Assembly (NCBI RefSeq): GCF_002262885.1
Contig: NZ_NKYF01000041.1
Coordinates: forward strand, 1 to 64,000
DNA length: 64,000 nucleotides
Origin: Pseudonocardia sp. MH-G8
GTDB lineage: Bacteria > Actinomycetota > Actinomycetes > Mycobacteriales > Pseudonocardiaceae
Reading direction: 5' to 3'
Part shown: positions 41,560 to 51,500 of the stretch, piece after piece
Position numbering within the stretch: position 1 is the first letter of the stretch
How the letters are laid out: the number at the start of each line of letters is the position of its first letter
Program-made: the position numbers and the translations under genes
Notes under the pieces: generated by a model
What the model was told of the DNA's origin: nothing
Databases searched by the model: none
The model's input: the letters and a program-made list of their open reading frames with translations, nothing else

Positions 41560-42437
41560 CCGACGTCGCCACCCCCGTTCCGGTCGCGGCCGCGGCCAGG
41601 CGCGGCCTGCTGCCGCGGACCCTCGCGAGCCGCAGCGGACTCGTCGGGGCCGTCCTCGTGACGCTCGTCGTGCTCGCCGCACTGGCCGCCGCCACCGGTG
41701 CGCTGCCGTTCGACGCCATCTCCCAGAACCCCGCCGACCGGTTGCAGGGCCCGTCGGGCACGCACTGGTTCGGCACCGACCAGTTCGGCCGCGACGTGTT
41801 CGCCCGCTCGGCGTCGGGCGCGGCGAACTCGCTGCTCATCGCCGTGGTCGCGGTGGCGATCGCGACGGTCGTCGGCACCGTCGCCGGGGTGCTCGCCGGC
41901 TTCTTCGGCGGGTGGTCGGGCCGCTCGATCCTCGGGGTGACGAACGTGCTGTTCGCGTTCCCCCCGCTGCTGCTGGCCCTGGCTCTGGCCTCGGCGTTCG
42001 AACGCACCTGGCTGACCGTGGCGATCGCCATCGCGATCGTCTACACGCCGATCTTCGTACGGGTGACGCGCGGGCCGGTGCTGTCGCTGCGCGAGGCCGA
42101 CTTCGTGCAGGCCGCCACCGTGCTCGGCTTCTCCCCGCTGCGCACGCTCGCCCGCCACGTGCTGCCGAACATCGCGCCGATCGTGATCGTGCAGATCACG
42201 CTGTCGCTGTCCTGGGCGGTGCTCACCGAGGCGTCGCTCAGCTTCCTCGGCCTGGGCACCCCTCCCCCGGCCCCGTCGCTGGGCTCGATGGTCCTGGAGG
42301 CCCGGGTGCTGGTGAACGTGGCGTGGTGGACCATGGCCGCCCCCGGCGCCGTGATCGTCGCGCTTGTCGTGGGGCTCAACCTCCTCGGCGACGGCGTGCG
42401 CGACGCGCTCGACCCGAAGAACGGAGACCGTAGGTGA
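41556..42437 (+). CDS. Dpp/Opp-type ABC transporter permease (DppC type)
   Basis: A 293-residue, six-helix protein with the DppC-type GTHWFGTDQFGRDVFARSAS near residue 70 and the EAA loop VQAATVLGFSPLRTLARHVL. The GTG at 41556 overlaps the preceding stop as GTGA, and its own stop overlaps murQ. It is the partner of the DppB-type permease. Confidence 0.93.
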   Translation: MTDVATPVPVAAAARRGLLPRTLASRSGLVGAVLVTLVVLAALAAATGALPFDAISQNPADRLQGPSGTHWFGTDQFGRDVFARSASGAANSLLIAVVAVAIATVVGTVAGVLAGFFGGWSGRSILGVTNVLFAFPPLLLALALASAFERTWLTVAIAIAIVYTPIFVRVTRGPVLSLREADFVQAATVLGFSPLRTLARHVLPNIAPIVIVQITLSLSWAVLTEASLSFLGLGTPPPAPSLGSMVLEARVLVNVAWWTMAAPGAVIVALVVGLNLLGDGVRDALDPKNGDRR

Positions 42438-43354
42438 CCGAGCTCGCGAACGGGGAGGGCCTCGGTGGGCTCGTCACCGAACGCGCCGATCCGCGATACG
42501 CCACCATCGACACGGCGAGCGTCGCCGAGCTCGCCGCGCTGATGAACGAGGCCGACGCCGAGGTGCCCGCGGCCGTGCGCGCCGCGCTGCCGCAGATCGT
42601 GCCGGCGATCGACGCCGTGGCCGAGCGGGTGCGCGCGGGCGGGCGGCTGCTCTACGTCGGCGCGGGCACCCCCGGCCGGATCGGCGTGCTCGACGCCTCG
42701 GAGTGCCCGCCGACGTTCGGGACGCCCCCCGAGCTGGTGCGCGGGGTCATCGCGGGCGGGCGGGACGCGGTGTTCGCCGCCCAGGAGGGCGTGGAGGACG
42801 ACGAGGACGCCGGCCGCGCGGCGATCACTGGCGAGGACATCGGCCCGCTCGACTCCGTGGTGGGTCTGGCGGCCAGCGGGCGCACCCCGTTCGTCGTGGC
42901 GGCGGTCGCCGAGGCGCGCGGTCGCGGTGCCCTGACCATCGGGCTGTCGTGCAACACCGGTACCCCGCTCAGCGCTGCGGCCGAGCACGCGATCGAGGTG
43001 CCGGTGGGCGGCGAGGTCGTGGCCGGATCCACCCGGCTCAAGGCGGGCACCGCGCAGAAGCTCGTGCTCAACATGTTCTCGACGATCGTGATGGTGCGGC
43101 TCGGCAAGACCTACGGGAACCTCATGGTCGACCTGCACGCCTCCAACGCGAAGCTGCGGGAGCGGGCGATCCGCACGGTCATGACGATCACGGGCGCGTC
43201 CCGGGACCGCGCCGCAGCGGCCTTGGAGGCCTCGCACATGCAGGTAAAGCTCGCGATCCTGCACCTGCACAGCGGGCTCGACGAGGAGCAGGCCACCGCG
43301 AGGCTCGCCGCCGTCGACGGGCGCCTGCGGGCGGCGATGGAGGGAGAGCGGTGA
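42434..43354 (+). CDS. murQ: N-acetylmuramic acid 6-phosphate etherase
   Basis: A 306-residue SIS-domain enzyme. Conserved segments are LVTERADPRYATIDTASVAE near the start, YVGAGTPGRIGVLDASECPP (GAGTSGR in most members; a proline here), the EGVEDDEDAG helix, and SCNTGTPLSAAAEHAIEVPV. MurQ cleaves the lactyl ether of MurNAc-6-phosphate to GlcNAc-6-phosphate and D-lactate. The GTG start overlaps the permease stop, and the 3' end overlaps anmK. Placement inside a peptide ABC operon points to catabolism of imported cell-wall sugar. Confidence 0.93.
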   Translation: MTELANGEGLGGLVTERADPRYATIDTASVAELAALMNEADAEVPAAVRAALPQIVPAIDAVAERVRAGGRLLYVGAGTPGRIGVLDASECPPTFGTPPELVRGVIAGGRDAVFAAQEGVEDDEDAGRAAITGEDIGPLDSVVGLAASGRTPFVVAAVAEARGRGALTIGLSCNTGTPLSAAAEHAIEVPVGGEVVAGSTRLKAGTAQKLVLNMFSTIVMVRLGKTYGNLMVDLHASNAKLRERAIRTVMTITGASRDRAAAALEASHMQVKLAILHLHSGLDEEQATARLAAVDGRLRAAMEGER

Positions 43355-44532
43355 AGGTCCTCGGCATGATCTCCGGGACGTCGCACGACGGGATCGACGC
43401 CGCCGTCGTCGACTTCCGGCGCAGCGGCGACGCGCTGCACGGGCAGGTCACGGCCACCTCGAGCACGCCGTACGACCCGGCGCTGCGCGCGCGCATCCTC
43501 GCCGCACTGCCCCCGGCCGACACGTCGCTCGCCGAGGTGTGCGAGCTGGACACGCTCATCGGGCAGGCGTTCGCCGACGCCGCCGAGAAGATCCTCGCCA
43601 CAACGCCCGTCGACGCGGTCTGCTCCCACGGGCAGACCGTCTTCCACTGGGTGCACGGCGGACGTGCCCTCGGCACCCTGCAGCTGGGCCAACCCGCATG
43701 GATCGCCGAGCGGCTCGGCGTGCCCGTCGTCGCCGACGTCCGGATCCGCGACATCGCCGTCGGCGGCCAGGGCGCGCCGCTGGTGTCCTACCTCGACACC
43801 CTGCTGCTCGGCGCGCTGCCGGGGCAGCCCGCCGCGCTGAACCTCGGCGGGATCGCCAACATGACCGTTCCCGGTGCACCGGGCGGGCCCCTGGCCTGGG
43901 ACATCGGTCCCGCGAACGCGCTGGTCGACGCCGCCGTGCTGCGCACCGGCACCCACCCCGCCGGCTACGACGCCGACGGCGCGCTCGCCGCCCGCGGCCG
44001 GGTGGACGAGGACATGCTCGCCGACCTGCTCGCCGAGCCCTACTACCGGCTGCCCGCGCCGAAGAGCACCGGCAAGGAGCTGTTCCACGACGGCTACGTG
44101 GCCGCCGCGCTCGCCCGGCACGCCCGTCCCGTCGAGCCGGCCGACCTGGTCGCCACGCTCACCGCGCTCACCGCGCAGACGGTGGCCGACGCGGTGCGCG
44201 GCGCCGGCGTCGACACCCTCGTGGTCTCCGGCGGCGGGTGCGCGAACCCCACGATGATGCGCATGCTCGCCGACCGCCTCCCCGGCGTGCGGCTCGCGAC
44301 CTCCGCCGAGCTCGGCGCGCCACCGCCGGACAAGGAGGCGATCGCGTTCGCGCTGATCGGCTGGCAGACGCTGCACGGGCTCCCGGCGACGCTGCCGACG
44401 GCCACCGGCGCGTCCGCACCGCGGGTGCTCGGCGCGATCACCCCGGGCGCCGGACCGCTGCGCCTGCCGGAGCCGCTGACCGGCGCGCCCGCATCGCTGC
44501 GGCTGACCGCCGCCGAAGGGGTCGCGGGGTGA
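43351..44532 (+). CDS. anmK: Anhydro-N-acetylmuramic acid kinase
   Basis: A 393-residue ASKHA-fold kinase: VLGMISGTSHDGIDAAVVDF at the start, CSHGQTVFHWV, LNLGGIANMTV, AWDIGPANALVDA and VVSGGGCANPTMMRML. AnmK hydrolyses the 1,6-anhydro bond of anhMurNAc and phosphorylates it to MurNAc-6-phosphate, the substrate of MurQ encoded just upstream. The GTG at 43351 overlaps the murQ stop as GTGA. Together they convert anhMurNAc to GlcNAc-6-phosphate. NagZ and an AmpD-type amidase are not in the window. Confidence 0.93.
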   Translation: MKVLGMISGTSHDGIDAAVVDFRRSGDALHGQVTATSSTPYDPALRARILAALPPADTSLAEVCELDTLIGQAFADAAEKILATTPVDAVCSHGQTVFHWVHGGRALGTLQLGQPAWIAERLGVPVVADVRIRDIAVGGQGAPLVSYLDTLLLGALPGQPAALNLGGIANMTVPGAPGGPLAWDIGPANALVDAAVLRTGTHPAGYDADGALAARGRVDEDMLADLLAEPYYRLPAPKSTGKELFHDGYVAAALARHARPVEPADLVATLTALTAQTVADAVRGAGVDTLVVSGGGCANPTMMRMLADRLPGVRLATSAELGAPPPDKEAIAFALIGWQTLHGLPATLPTATGASAPRVLGAITPGAGPLRLPEPLTGAPASLRLTAAEGVAG

Positions 44533-45539
44533 AGGCCGAGCCGAGCACCGCCGCAGCGGTCCCGACGACGAGCGACGCACCCGTGCTCGAGGTCCGCGAC
44601 CTCGCCGTGGCCGCGGGCCGGCGCCGTCCCGTCGAGATCGTGCACGGCATCGACCTCACGCTGAGCCGTGGCGAGACCGTCGGGGTCGTCGGGGAGAGCG
44701 GGTCGGGCAAGTCCGTCACGATGCTGGCCCTGATGCGGCTGCTCGGCGACCCGCTGCACATCAGCCGCGGACGCGTGCAGTTCCAGGGCCACGACCTCGC
44801 GAGCCTGAGCGAGCCGGAGATGCGCGCGCTGCGCGGCCGCGAGATCGCGATGGTCTACCAGGACCCGATGACCTCGCTGAGCCCCTTCATGCGGGTCGGC
44901 GACCAGGTCGTGGAGGCCCTGCGCGTGCACGGCGTCGACGCCGCCGCGGCCCGGGCGCGCATGCTGGAGCTGTTCACGCGGGTCGGGATCCCCGACCCGC
45001 AGCGCACGAGCCGCTCCTACCCCCACGAGTTCTCCGGCGGGATGCGCCAGCGCGTCGTCATCGCGATGGCGCTCGCGCTGCGGCCCACCCTCCTCATCGC
45101 CGACGAGCCCACCACCGCGCTCGACGTCACCATCCAGCAGCAGATCCTCGCGCTCGTCGCCGAGCTGCAGCGCGAGATGGGCATGACCACGATCTGGGTC
45201 ACCCACGACCTGGGCGTGGTCGCGCGGCTGGTCGAGCGGGTGGTCGTGATGTACGGCGGGCACGTCGTGGAGGACGCGCCGGTGCGGCAGGTCTTCGCCG
45301 CGCCGCAGCACCCCTACACCGAGCGGCTGCTGGCGTCGCTGCCCAACCCGGCCGACGACGCCCGTCCCCCGCTCGCCCAGATCCCCGGCAGGCCGCCGCT
45401 GCCCACCGAGCACGTGGTGGGCTGCGCGTTCCGGGCGCGCTGCCCCCAGGCCCGCGACGTCTGCCGGGAGCGGCCGCGGCTGCTGGAGCGCGCGGCCGGG
45501 CGTGCCGCGTGCTGGGTGCCCCCCGAGGAGTGGACGTGA
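44529..45539 (+). CDS. Dpp/Opp-type ABC transporter ATPase (DppD type)
   Basis: A 336-residue ATPase: Walker A GESGSGKS, signature FSGGMRQRV, Walker B LLIADEPTTALD, and the switch histidine in WVTHDLGVVA. The C-terminal oligopeptide extension has the cysteine cluster CAFRARCPQARDVC, which is typical of this family and may bind an iron-sulfur cluster. The GTG at 44529 overlaps the anmK stop as GTGA. Confidence 0.93.
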   Translation: MKAEPSTAAAVPTTSDAPVLEVRDLAVAAGRRRPVEIVHGIDLTLSRGETVGVVGESGSGKSVTMLALMRLLGDPLHISRGRVQFQGHDLASLSEPEMRALRGREIAMVYQDPMTSLSPFMRVGDQVVEALRVHGVDAAAARARMLELFTRVGIPDPQRTSRSYPHEFSGGMRQRVVIAMALALRPTLLIADEPTTALDVTIQQQILALVAELQREMGMTTIWVTHDLGVVARLVERVVVMYGGHVVEDAPVRQVFAAPQHPYTERLLASLPNPADDARPPLAQIPGRPPLPTEHVVGCAFRARCPQARDVCRERPRLLERAAGRAACWVPPEEWT

Positions 45540-46510
45540 TGCTCGAGGCCACCGACCTGGTCAAGCGCTTCCCCGTGCGCGACTCCGACGCCGTCGTGCA
45601 CGCCCTCAACGGCGTGTCGCTGACCCTGGACGCCGGCGAGACGCTCGGCATCGTCGGCGAGTCCGGCTGCGGCAAGTCGACGCTCGCGAAGGTGCTGGTG
45701 CGCCTGGAGGACCCGACGTCGGGGCGGGTGGTGCTGGACGGCATCGACCTCACGGCCCTGCGCGGGCGGAAGCTGCGCGAGCAGCGGCGACGGATCCAGA
45801 TGGTCTTCCAGGACCCGTACTCCTCGCTCGACCCGCGCCAGTCCGTGGGCGGCGCGCTCGAGGAGGTGCTCACGGTCCACCGGATCGGCGCCACCGCCCG
45901 CGACCGCACGCGCCGCGTGGTGGAGCTGCTCGACCTCGTCGGGCTGTCGGAGGCCTTCGCCCAGCGGCTGCCGCACGAGATGTCGGGCGGGCAGCGCCAG
46001 CGCGTCGGGGTCGCGCGCGCCCTGGCCGTGGAGCCGCGCGTCCTGCTGCTGGACGAGCCGGTGTCCGCCCTGGACGTCTCCGTGCGCGCCGAGGTGATGA
46101 ACCTGCTCGTGCACCTGCGCACCGAGCTGCAGCTCGCCTACGTCTTCATCAGCCACGACGTGGCGATGGTCCGCCAGATCAGCGACCGCGTGGCCGTCAT
46201 GTACTTCGGGCGCGTCGTCGAGGACGGCGGTTGGAAGGACGTGCTCGACGCGCCGCTGCACCCCTACACCGCCGGGCTGCGCGGCGCGGTTCCCGTGCCG
46301 GACCCGACGCTGGCCCAGCCGCTCGAGGCCACCGTCGTCGGCGAGGTGCCCAACCCCGTCGCCCCGCCGTCGGGTTGCCCGTTCCACCCACGCTGCCCCG
46401 TGGCCGAGGACGTCTGCCGCACCGACCTCCCGCTGCTGGGCGAGATCCGGCCCGCGCACCGGGCGGCCTGCCACGTGGCGGCGGCCGCGTCGCTGTCGGC
46501 CATCCCGTGA
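45536..46510 (+). CDS. Dpp/Opp-type ABC transporter ATPase (DppF type)
   Basis: A 324-residue ATPase: Walker [11 protein letters not shown]-loop [12 protein letters not shown], signature MSGGQRQRV, Walker [14 protein letters not shown], switch histidine in FISHDVAM, and the C-terminal cysteine motif [18 protein letters not shown] at 45536 overlaps the upstream stop; an ATG directly after it at 45539 is an equal alternative, and GAGGAG precedes both. It completes the importer. Confidence 0.92.
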
Positions 46511-47736
46511 TCCGGCCGGCGCACGCGGGCGACCTCGGCGAGGTCGTGCGCGGGCTCACCGGCCCGCCCGGGGCCTGCCTCGCGGTGCGTGCGCCCGGCG
46601 TCGACGCGATCGCGGTGACCGGGCACCGGCAGGTGTTCGGCGTGCCCGAGCCGCTCCCGATGACCGCGGCCACCAGCCACGACCTCGCGTCCGTGACGAA
46701 GGTGGCGGGCACGACGACGGCACTGCTGGCACTCGCCTCCTCGGGGGCGCTCGACCTGGCCGATCCCGTGCGCCGGTTCCTGCCGGGCACCGGCCCGATG
46801 AGCCTCGACGACCTGCTGCTGCACCGCGCCGGGCTCTGGGAGTGGTGGCCGACCTACTGCGATGTGGACGGCCCGGAGGAGGGCGCCGCGCTGGTGCGGG
46901 AGCTCCCGCCGCGCTACCCGCCCCGCACCGGGCGGCACTACTCCGACCTGGGTTTCATGCTGCTGGGCCAGGTCGTCGAGGCCGCCGCGGGTGCGGCGCT
47001 GCCGGCGGCGGTCCGGGAGCTGGTGCTCGAGCCGGCCGGCACGGCGCGCACCGCGTTCGCCGCGCCGGTGGGAGCCGACGTCGCGGCGGGCGGGCGCGGC
47101 GACGTGATCGAACGGGAGATGCTGGACAGCGGGACGCCCTACCCGGTGCCGCGCACGGGCGCCGACTTCGCCGGCTGGCGCGACCACGTGCTCGTCGGCG
47201 AGGTCGACGACGGCAACGCCTTCCACACCTTCGGCGGGGTCTCCGGGCACGCCGGGCTGTTCTCCGACGTCGAGGACCTGCTGCGGATCGGCGGCGCGCT
47301 GTGCCGCAGCGCGTCCGGGGACGGCCCGTGGGACGCGCCGGCGCCGGCCGCCTTCCTGGCCACCGGTCCGGACCCGGGCCAGTCGCGCGGGTTCCGGTCG
47401 TGGCCGACGACGGCCGGCGGCTGCACCACCACGGCGTTCGGCCACCCGGGCTTCACCGGCACGACCTTCGCCGTGCTGCCCGAGCACGCGGCCACGATCG
47501 TCCTCGCGACGAACCGGCTGCACGTCAGCAGGCCACCGGTGGCGAACGAGACCCTGTGGCGCCCGGCGCTCGACGCCGCGCACGCGCTGCTACACGCGAG
47601 CAGGCTGACCTCCGGTCAGACCGCAACGGCCGCGCGGACACGGCGGCGGGTCGGCAGCAGGATCGTCGGGTGCGACGTGCTCCAGGCCCCGCCCGCGCAG
47701 ACGACCTCCTCGATGCGGCACCCGTCCGGCCGGTGA
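46507..47736 (+). CDS. Serine hydrolase, beta-lactamase/penicillin-binding fold
   Basis: A 409-residue protein. The nucleophile motif is S62-V-T-K65 ([11 protein letters not shown]), the second motif Y145-S-D ([10 protein letters not shown]), and the third position FGHPGFTGT (H-x-G in place of K-T-G). No signal peptide is seen, so it should act in the cytoplasm. The GTG overlaps the ATPase stop as GTGA. In Bacillus the murQ locus also carries a beta-lactamase-like gene (ybbE), so a role in trimming muropeptides is supported by gene context. The C-terminal about 40 residues are Arg/Ser-rich and unlike the family, so the reading frame may extend past the ancestral end. Confidence 0.85.
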
Positions 47737-47744
47737 CGGCCGCG

Positions 47745-47904
47745 GACCTGGCCTGCTGGTCGAGGCACACGGTGGTGAGCACTTCGTCAGCCACGCCTCG
47801 GGCACCTCGATGCGGTCGCGGTCGGCCGTCTGCCACCGCAGGAATGTGTCCGCCACCGCGTCCTCGGCGTCGCCCGCCGAGCCCAGGTGGACGCGCTGTC
47901 GCAC
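47745..47904 (-). pseudogene. Frameshifted ECF sigma factor fragment (SigJ-like)
   Basis: On the minus strand the frame reads GSAGDAEDAVADTFLRWQTA and EVPEAWLTK, matching sigma region 2 to early region 3 of SigJ-type ECF factors. Directly after the lysine the family's next residues (VLTTVCLDQ) appear in another frame, consistent with loss of one G near 47782. Nothing further of a sigma factor is found on either side, so it is a remnant. Confidence 0.65.
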
Positions 47905-47947
47905 TGCAGGCGCCCGACCGGTCCGAGGAGCCGAGGCGTTCGGCGGC

Positions 47948-48478
47948 TCAGAGGCCGACGGCCTGGAGGCACCCGGCGAGGAACGCCAGGATGCTGCTCA
48001 GCACCCCGCCCGCGGGCGGAGCGGCCGCGCCCGGGGCCGGGGCGGTGGCGCTCGCGCCGGTTGCGGCGGTGCCGCCGCCGGTGGCCGCGGCGCCGGAGGC
48101 CGTGCTACCGGACGCCGTGCCGCCCGAGGCCGTGCTACCGGACGCCGTGCCGCCCGAGGCCGTGCTACCGGAGGCCGCCGTCGTGGACGCCGTAGTAGAC
48201 GCCGAGCCGCCACTCGTGCCGCTGGTCGCCTCACCGCCTGCGCTGCCGCCCGAGCCTGCGGCTCCTTGCTGGATGAGCCGGCACAGCACCTCGAGCGGAT
48301 CGGCGGCCGCCGAGGAGCCGCTCCCGCCGGTGTCGGTGCCCGCCGGGGCGTCGCCGCACGCGGTGGCCCCCTGGCCGCCTGCCGGGGCCGCGGGCGCCGC
48401 GACGGCGGTGCCTGACCCGGCGAACAGCGCTGCCAGCACCACCGCGGACCCGACCGCAGAACCGGCGACTCGCCCCAT
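47948..48478 (-). CDS. Low-complexity secreted protein with Ser/Thr/Ala/Gly repeats
   Basis: A 176-residue protein. A signal peptide covers about residues 1-28 (GSAVVLAALFAGSGTAVAAP). The mature part has a short segment with two cysteines (ACGDAPAG, EVLCRLIQQG), then a Ser/Thr/Ala/Gly repeat region (units such as GSTASGGTAS), then Pro/Ala, and a hydrophobic C-terminus with one cysteine (GVLSSILAFLAGCLQAVGL). The ATG at 48478 has GGGAG six bases upstream. The repeat is encoded by a 30-bp DNA tandem repeat, a likely site of length variation. Cell-wall or surface location is inferred; no family is recognised. Confidence 0.65.
   Translation of the reverse strand: MGRVAGSAVGSAVVLAALFAGSGTAVAAPAAPAGGQGATACGDAPAGTDTGGSGSSAAADPLEVLCRLIQQGAAGSGGSAGGEATSGTSGGSASTTASTTAASGSTASGGTASGSTASGGTASGSTASGAAATGGGTAATGASATAPAPGAAAPPAGGVLSSILAFLAGCLQAVGL
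48099..48172. repeat. 30-bp tandem repeat inside the secreted-protein gene
   Basis: The unit beginning GCCGTGCTACCGGACGCCGT is present exactly at 48099-48128 and 48129-48158, with a partial third copy at 48159-48172. It keeps the reading frame (ten codons), so copy-number change would lengthen or shorten the Ser/Thr/Gly stalk without a frameshift. Confidence 0.8.
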
Positions 48479-48597
48479 GACCACTCCCGTCGACCCGTGT
48501 GCTGACCGCTCCACCCACCGAGCGCCCGTGATCACCGTCACGGTACCGCCGCGTGTCCGGGCCGGGCAACGCACCGGGCACGGCCGCTCCGGGGCGC

Positions 48598-51500
48598 TCA
48601 GCTCCCGCACGGCGGGGAGGTGTCGGTCTCGCCGGGCAGGACCGCCAGCTCGGCCTCGGTGAAGGGGCGGTCCAGCACGCGGCAGACGTGGTCAAACCAG
48701 CTGTCGCCCCGCAGCGCGAGCTCGGTCGGGGCCTGCCCAGGGACCTCGCCGGTCACCGTCGTCTCCCCCGTGGGCATGGTGCCGACCTGGTCGACCGCGG
48801 TGCCCGGGATGATCGTCCCCGCCTCGCGGCCGAGGACGAGGTCGAGGAACACGAGCCTGTTGTTGCCGTACCCCACGTCGGTGGCGACGAGGTAGCCGTC
48901 GGCGGTGAAACCCTGGGGCGTCAGCCCGGACAGGGCGATCGGCGGCCGGAGCGCTTGCAGGGTGTCGAGGTCGTAGACCTCGAGGGTCTGGCGCACCGAC
49001 AGGACCGCCACCCGCCGCCCGTCCCGGTCGACGGCCACCCCGGCCTTCCCTGCCGCGAGGACGGGGATCGTGCCGAGCAGTTCACCGGCCGCGGCGTCCC
49101 ACAGCTGCAGGCCGCCGGGGGCGATGTTGACCAGGACCTGGCCGGGGTGTGCCGGCCGCGCCCAGAGGTCGGCCTCCTGCCGCAGCGCCGCCCGCTCGGG
49201 CTCGCTCGCGCCGAGGGGGGTCCACGGGCCCAGCCGCGCTCCGGTGGTCCGGTCCGCTGCGGCCAGCACCGCGTCGGTCACCACCACGACGGGGCCGTCG
49301 GGCGGAGCGCCGCGGTCCACGTCGGCCGTGTCCGCGTACGCGCTCGCCGGATCACCGGGCGGCACGTCGACAGCGGGGAGCTCGCGCAGGGAGGGCAGCG
49401 CGAACCGGCGCAGGGCCCAGCCGTCGGGCTCGCGCTGCCGGAGCCACACGCCGTCGTCGACCGAGACAGAGCTCGTGCTCGGCCGGATGTCGAGGGGGAG
49501 TTCGGCGACCCGAGCACCCGATGCCCGGTCGCTCACCGAGAGCCCGACGCCCTCGGTTCCCGTGACGACGTACCGGCCGTCCGTGCCGGCGAGGTGGAAG
49601 TCGCCGCCCTGCGGCACCGGCGTCGCCTGCACCCGCAGGAGCGCCGCGGTCGCGGCGTCGTCGTCCAGGGTGGGACCACGCATCAGCAGCACCGTGGCGC
49701 CGCCGTCGGGACGCCGGACCGCCGCGACCGACGCGTCGGGGGCCAGCGCCCCGTTCGGTAGTCCGCGGGACTCGACGGGTACCGGTGGGACGACGGCCTG
49801 GAACTGCGCGCCGTCGGTCAGGTCGGTCAGGCGCAGGACGTCCTGTCCGCGACCGCGCACCTCCCCCGTGTTCTCCACCAGCCAGCGCCCGTCGAGGGTG
49901 CGGCGGGCATCGGCGCAGGTGCCCCAGAACAGCTCGACCGTGCGCGCAGCCGTCGTTCCCGCCACCGGGGCGACCTGCACCGAAGCCGATCCCCGTGGCT
50001 GTGCCGGCAGCGCGCACGTGATCCTGGCGGCACCCCCTCGCACGGGCACGGCGTCGATCGGCAGCGGCAGTTCGCGATCGCCGGCCGGGTCCTCGGCCAG
50101 GACGCGGACGGCTCTCCCGGCGATCGGGGCCTGCAGCCCTGGGGCGAACTCCTCCAGCACGGTCCGCTCGTCCGGGAGCAGCGTCATGCGCAGGAGATCG
50201 GGAGCTGCTCCGGGCAGCGCCCGCTCGGAGATCGCCCCGGTCGTGGTGTCCACGAGCACCAGCACGGGCCCTGACGGCCGCGCCACCAGGGCGCCGACGT
50301 GCGCATCGCCCCAGCGGACCGTGGAACGGACCTCACCACGGACCGGCACGGTCTGGCGCAGGGAGCGGGTCGGCACGTCCCACACGCGCAGGTCGCCCGC
50401 CGCGTCGGTGGTGGCGAGCGACCGCCCCGACACGGCGATCGGGCGTTCGATGCTGTCGTCGGGGATCGGCCATCGCTGTGGTGTCGGCCCGGACAGCCCG
50501 GTCACCACGATCCGGCCGGTCGGCACCACGACGAGCGCCGAGTCGGCGTCGACCGGAGCGACCCCGACGTTGCCGCCGAGGTCGGGGAGGACGAGGTCGG
50601 TGCCCTGCAGCGACAGGTACGCGGCGGCGAGCGCGGTGCGCGCGGCGGGGTTCGTCCGGTCCGCCCGGTACGCGGCGAGCGCGAGCTGCGCGGCCATGAG
50701 GGGATCGGACTCGGACCGGGCCACCGACTCGCGTCCGAGCACGTCGGCCCGGGCGGCGGCGAGCTGCGCGGCGAGCCGGTCCCCGCGCTGCACGGCGACG
50801 ACCGCGAGCGTGCCTGCGGCCAGTGCCAGTACCGCGAGCAGCGCCGTGACGACCCGCCAGCGCCGCACCTCGCGGCGCTGGCGGACCGCGCTGCGCTTCA
50901 CGAACTCGCGGGTCACCTGCGCGACCTCGGAGCCCCGGACCGGCAGCCACTCGGCCGCGACCGCCAGCGCCGACCCTCGCAGCAGGCTCCCGTCGTCGCG
51001 ACCGGACCCGACCCACCGATCGCGCTGCTGGTCGGTCTGGTCGCGCCAGGCGAGGAAGGCGCGGTCCTGCTCGAGCCGGTCGCGCAACCGCGGCCAGTGG
51101 TCGATCAACGCCTGGTGGGCCAGCTCCACGACCTCGGCGCCACTCGCGTCGCGACCCAGTACGAGCAGCCGGCCCGCGGCCAGCGGCGTCACGAGCGTCC
51201 GCAGCTCCGGCGCGAGCGCCCCGGACGCGACGGGCCTGCGGACGAATCGTCCCGCCCGGTCCGGGGCGGCGAGCAGCGAGAACAGCCTTCGCAGCCGGTC
51301 CTCGAGATCGGGATCCGGATCGGGCCCGGAGCCGGCCAGCTCCGCCACCACGCGCTCCGCGTGCTGGGACACCGCACCGCTGACGCCGCCCGCCTCCGCG
51401 TACCCGCGCCAGGTGAGGCGCCCTCCGTCGCGGCGCCGCCACAGGTCCGCGAGCAGCGACTCGACGAGCGGCAGCTGACCGGGCTCGGCACCGGCGTCGT

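Noticed and set aside
48099..48172. Possible CRISPR-like repeat array
   Set aside because: The 30-bp repeats are directly adjacent with no spacers and are in frame within a coding sequence, so this is a tandem repeat.
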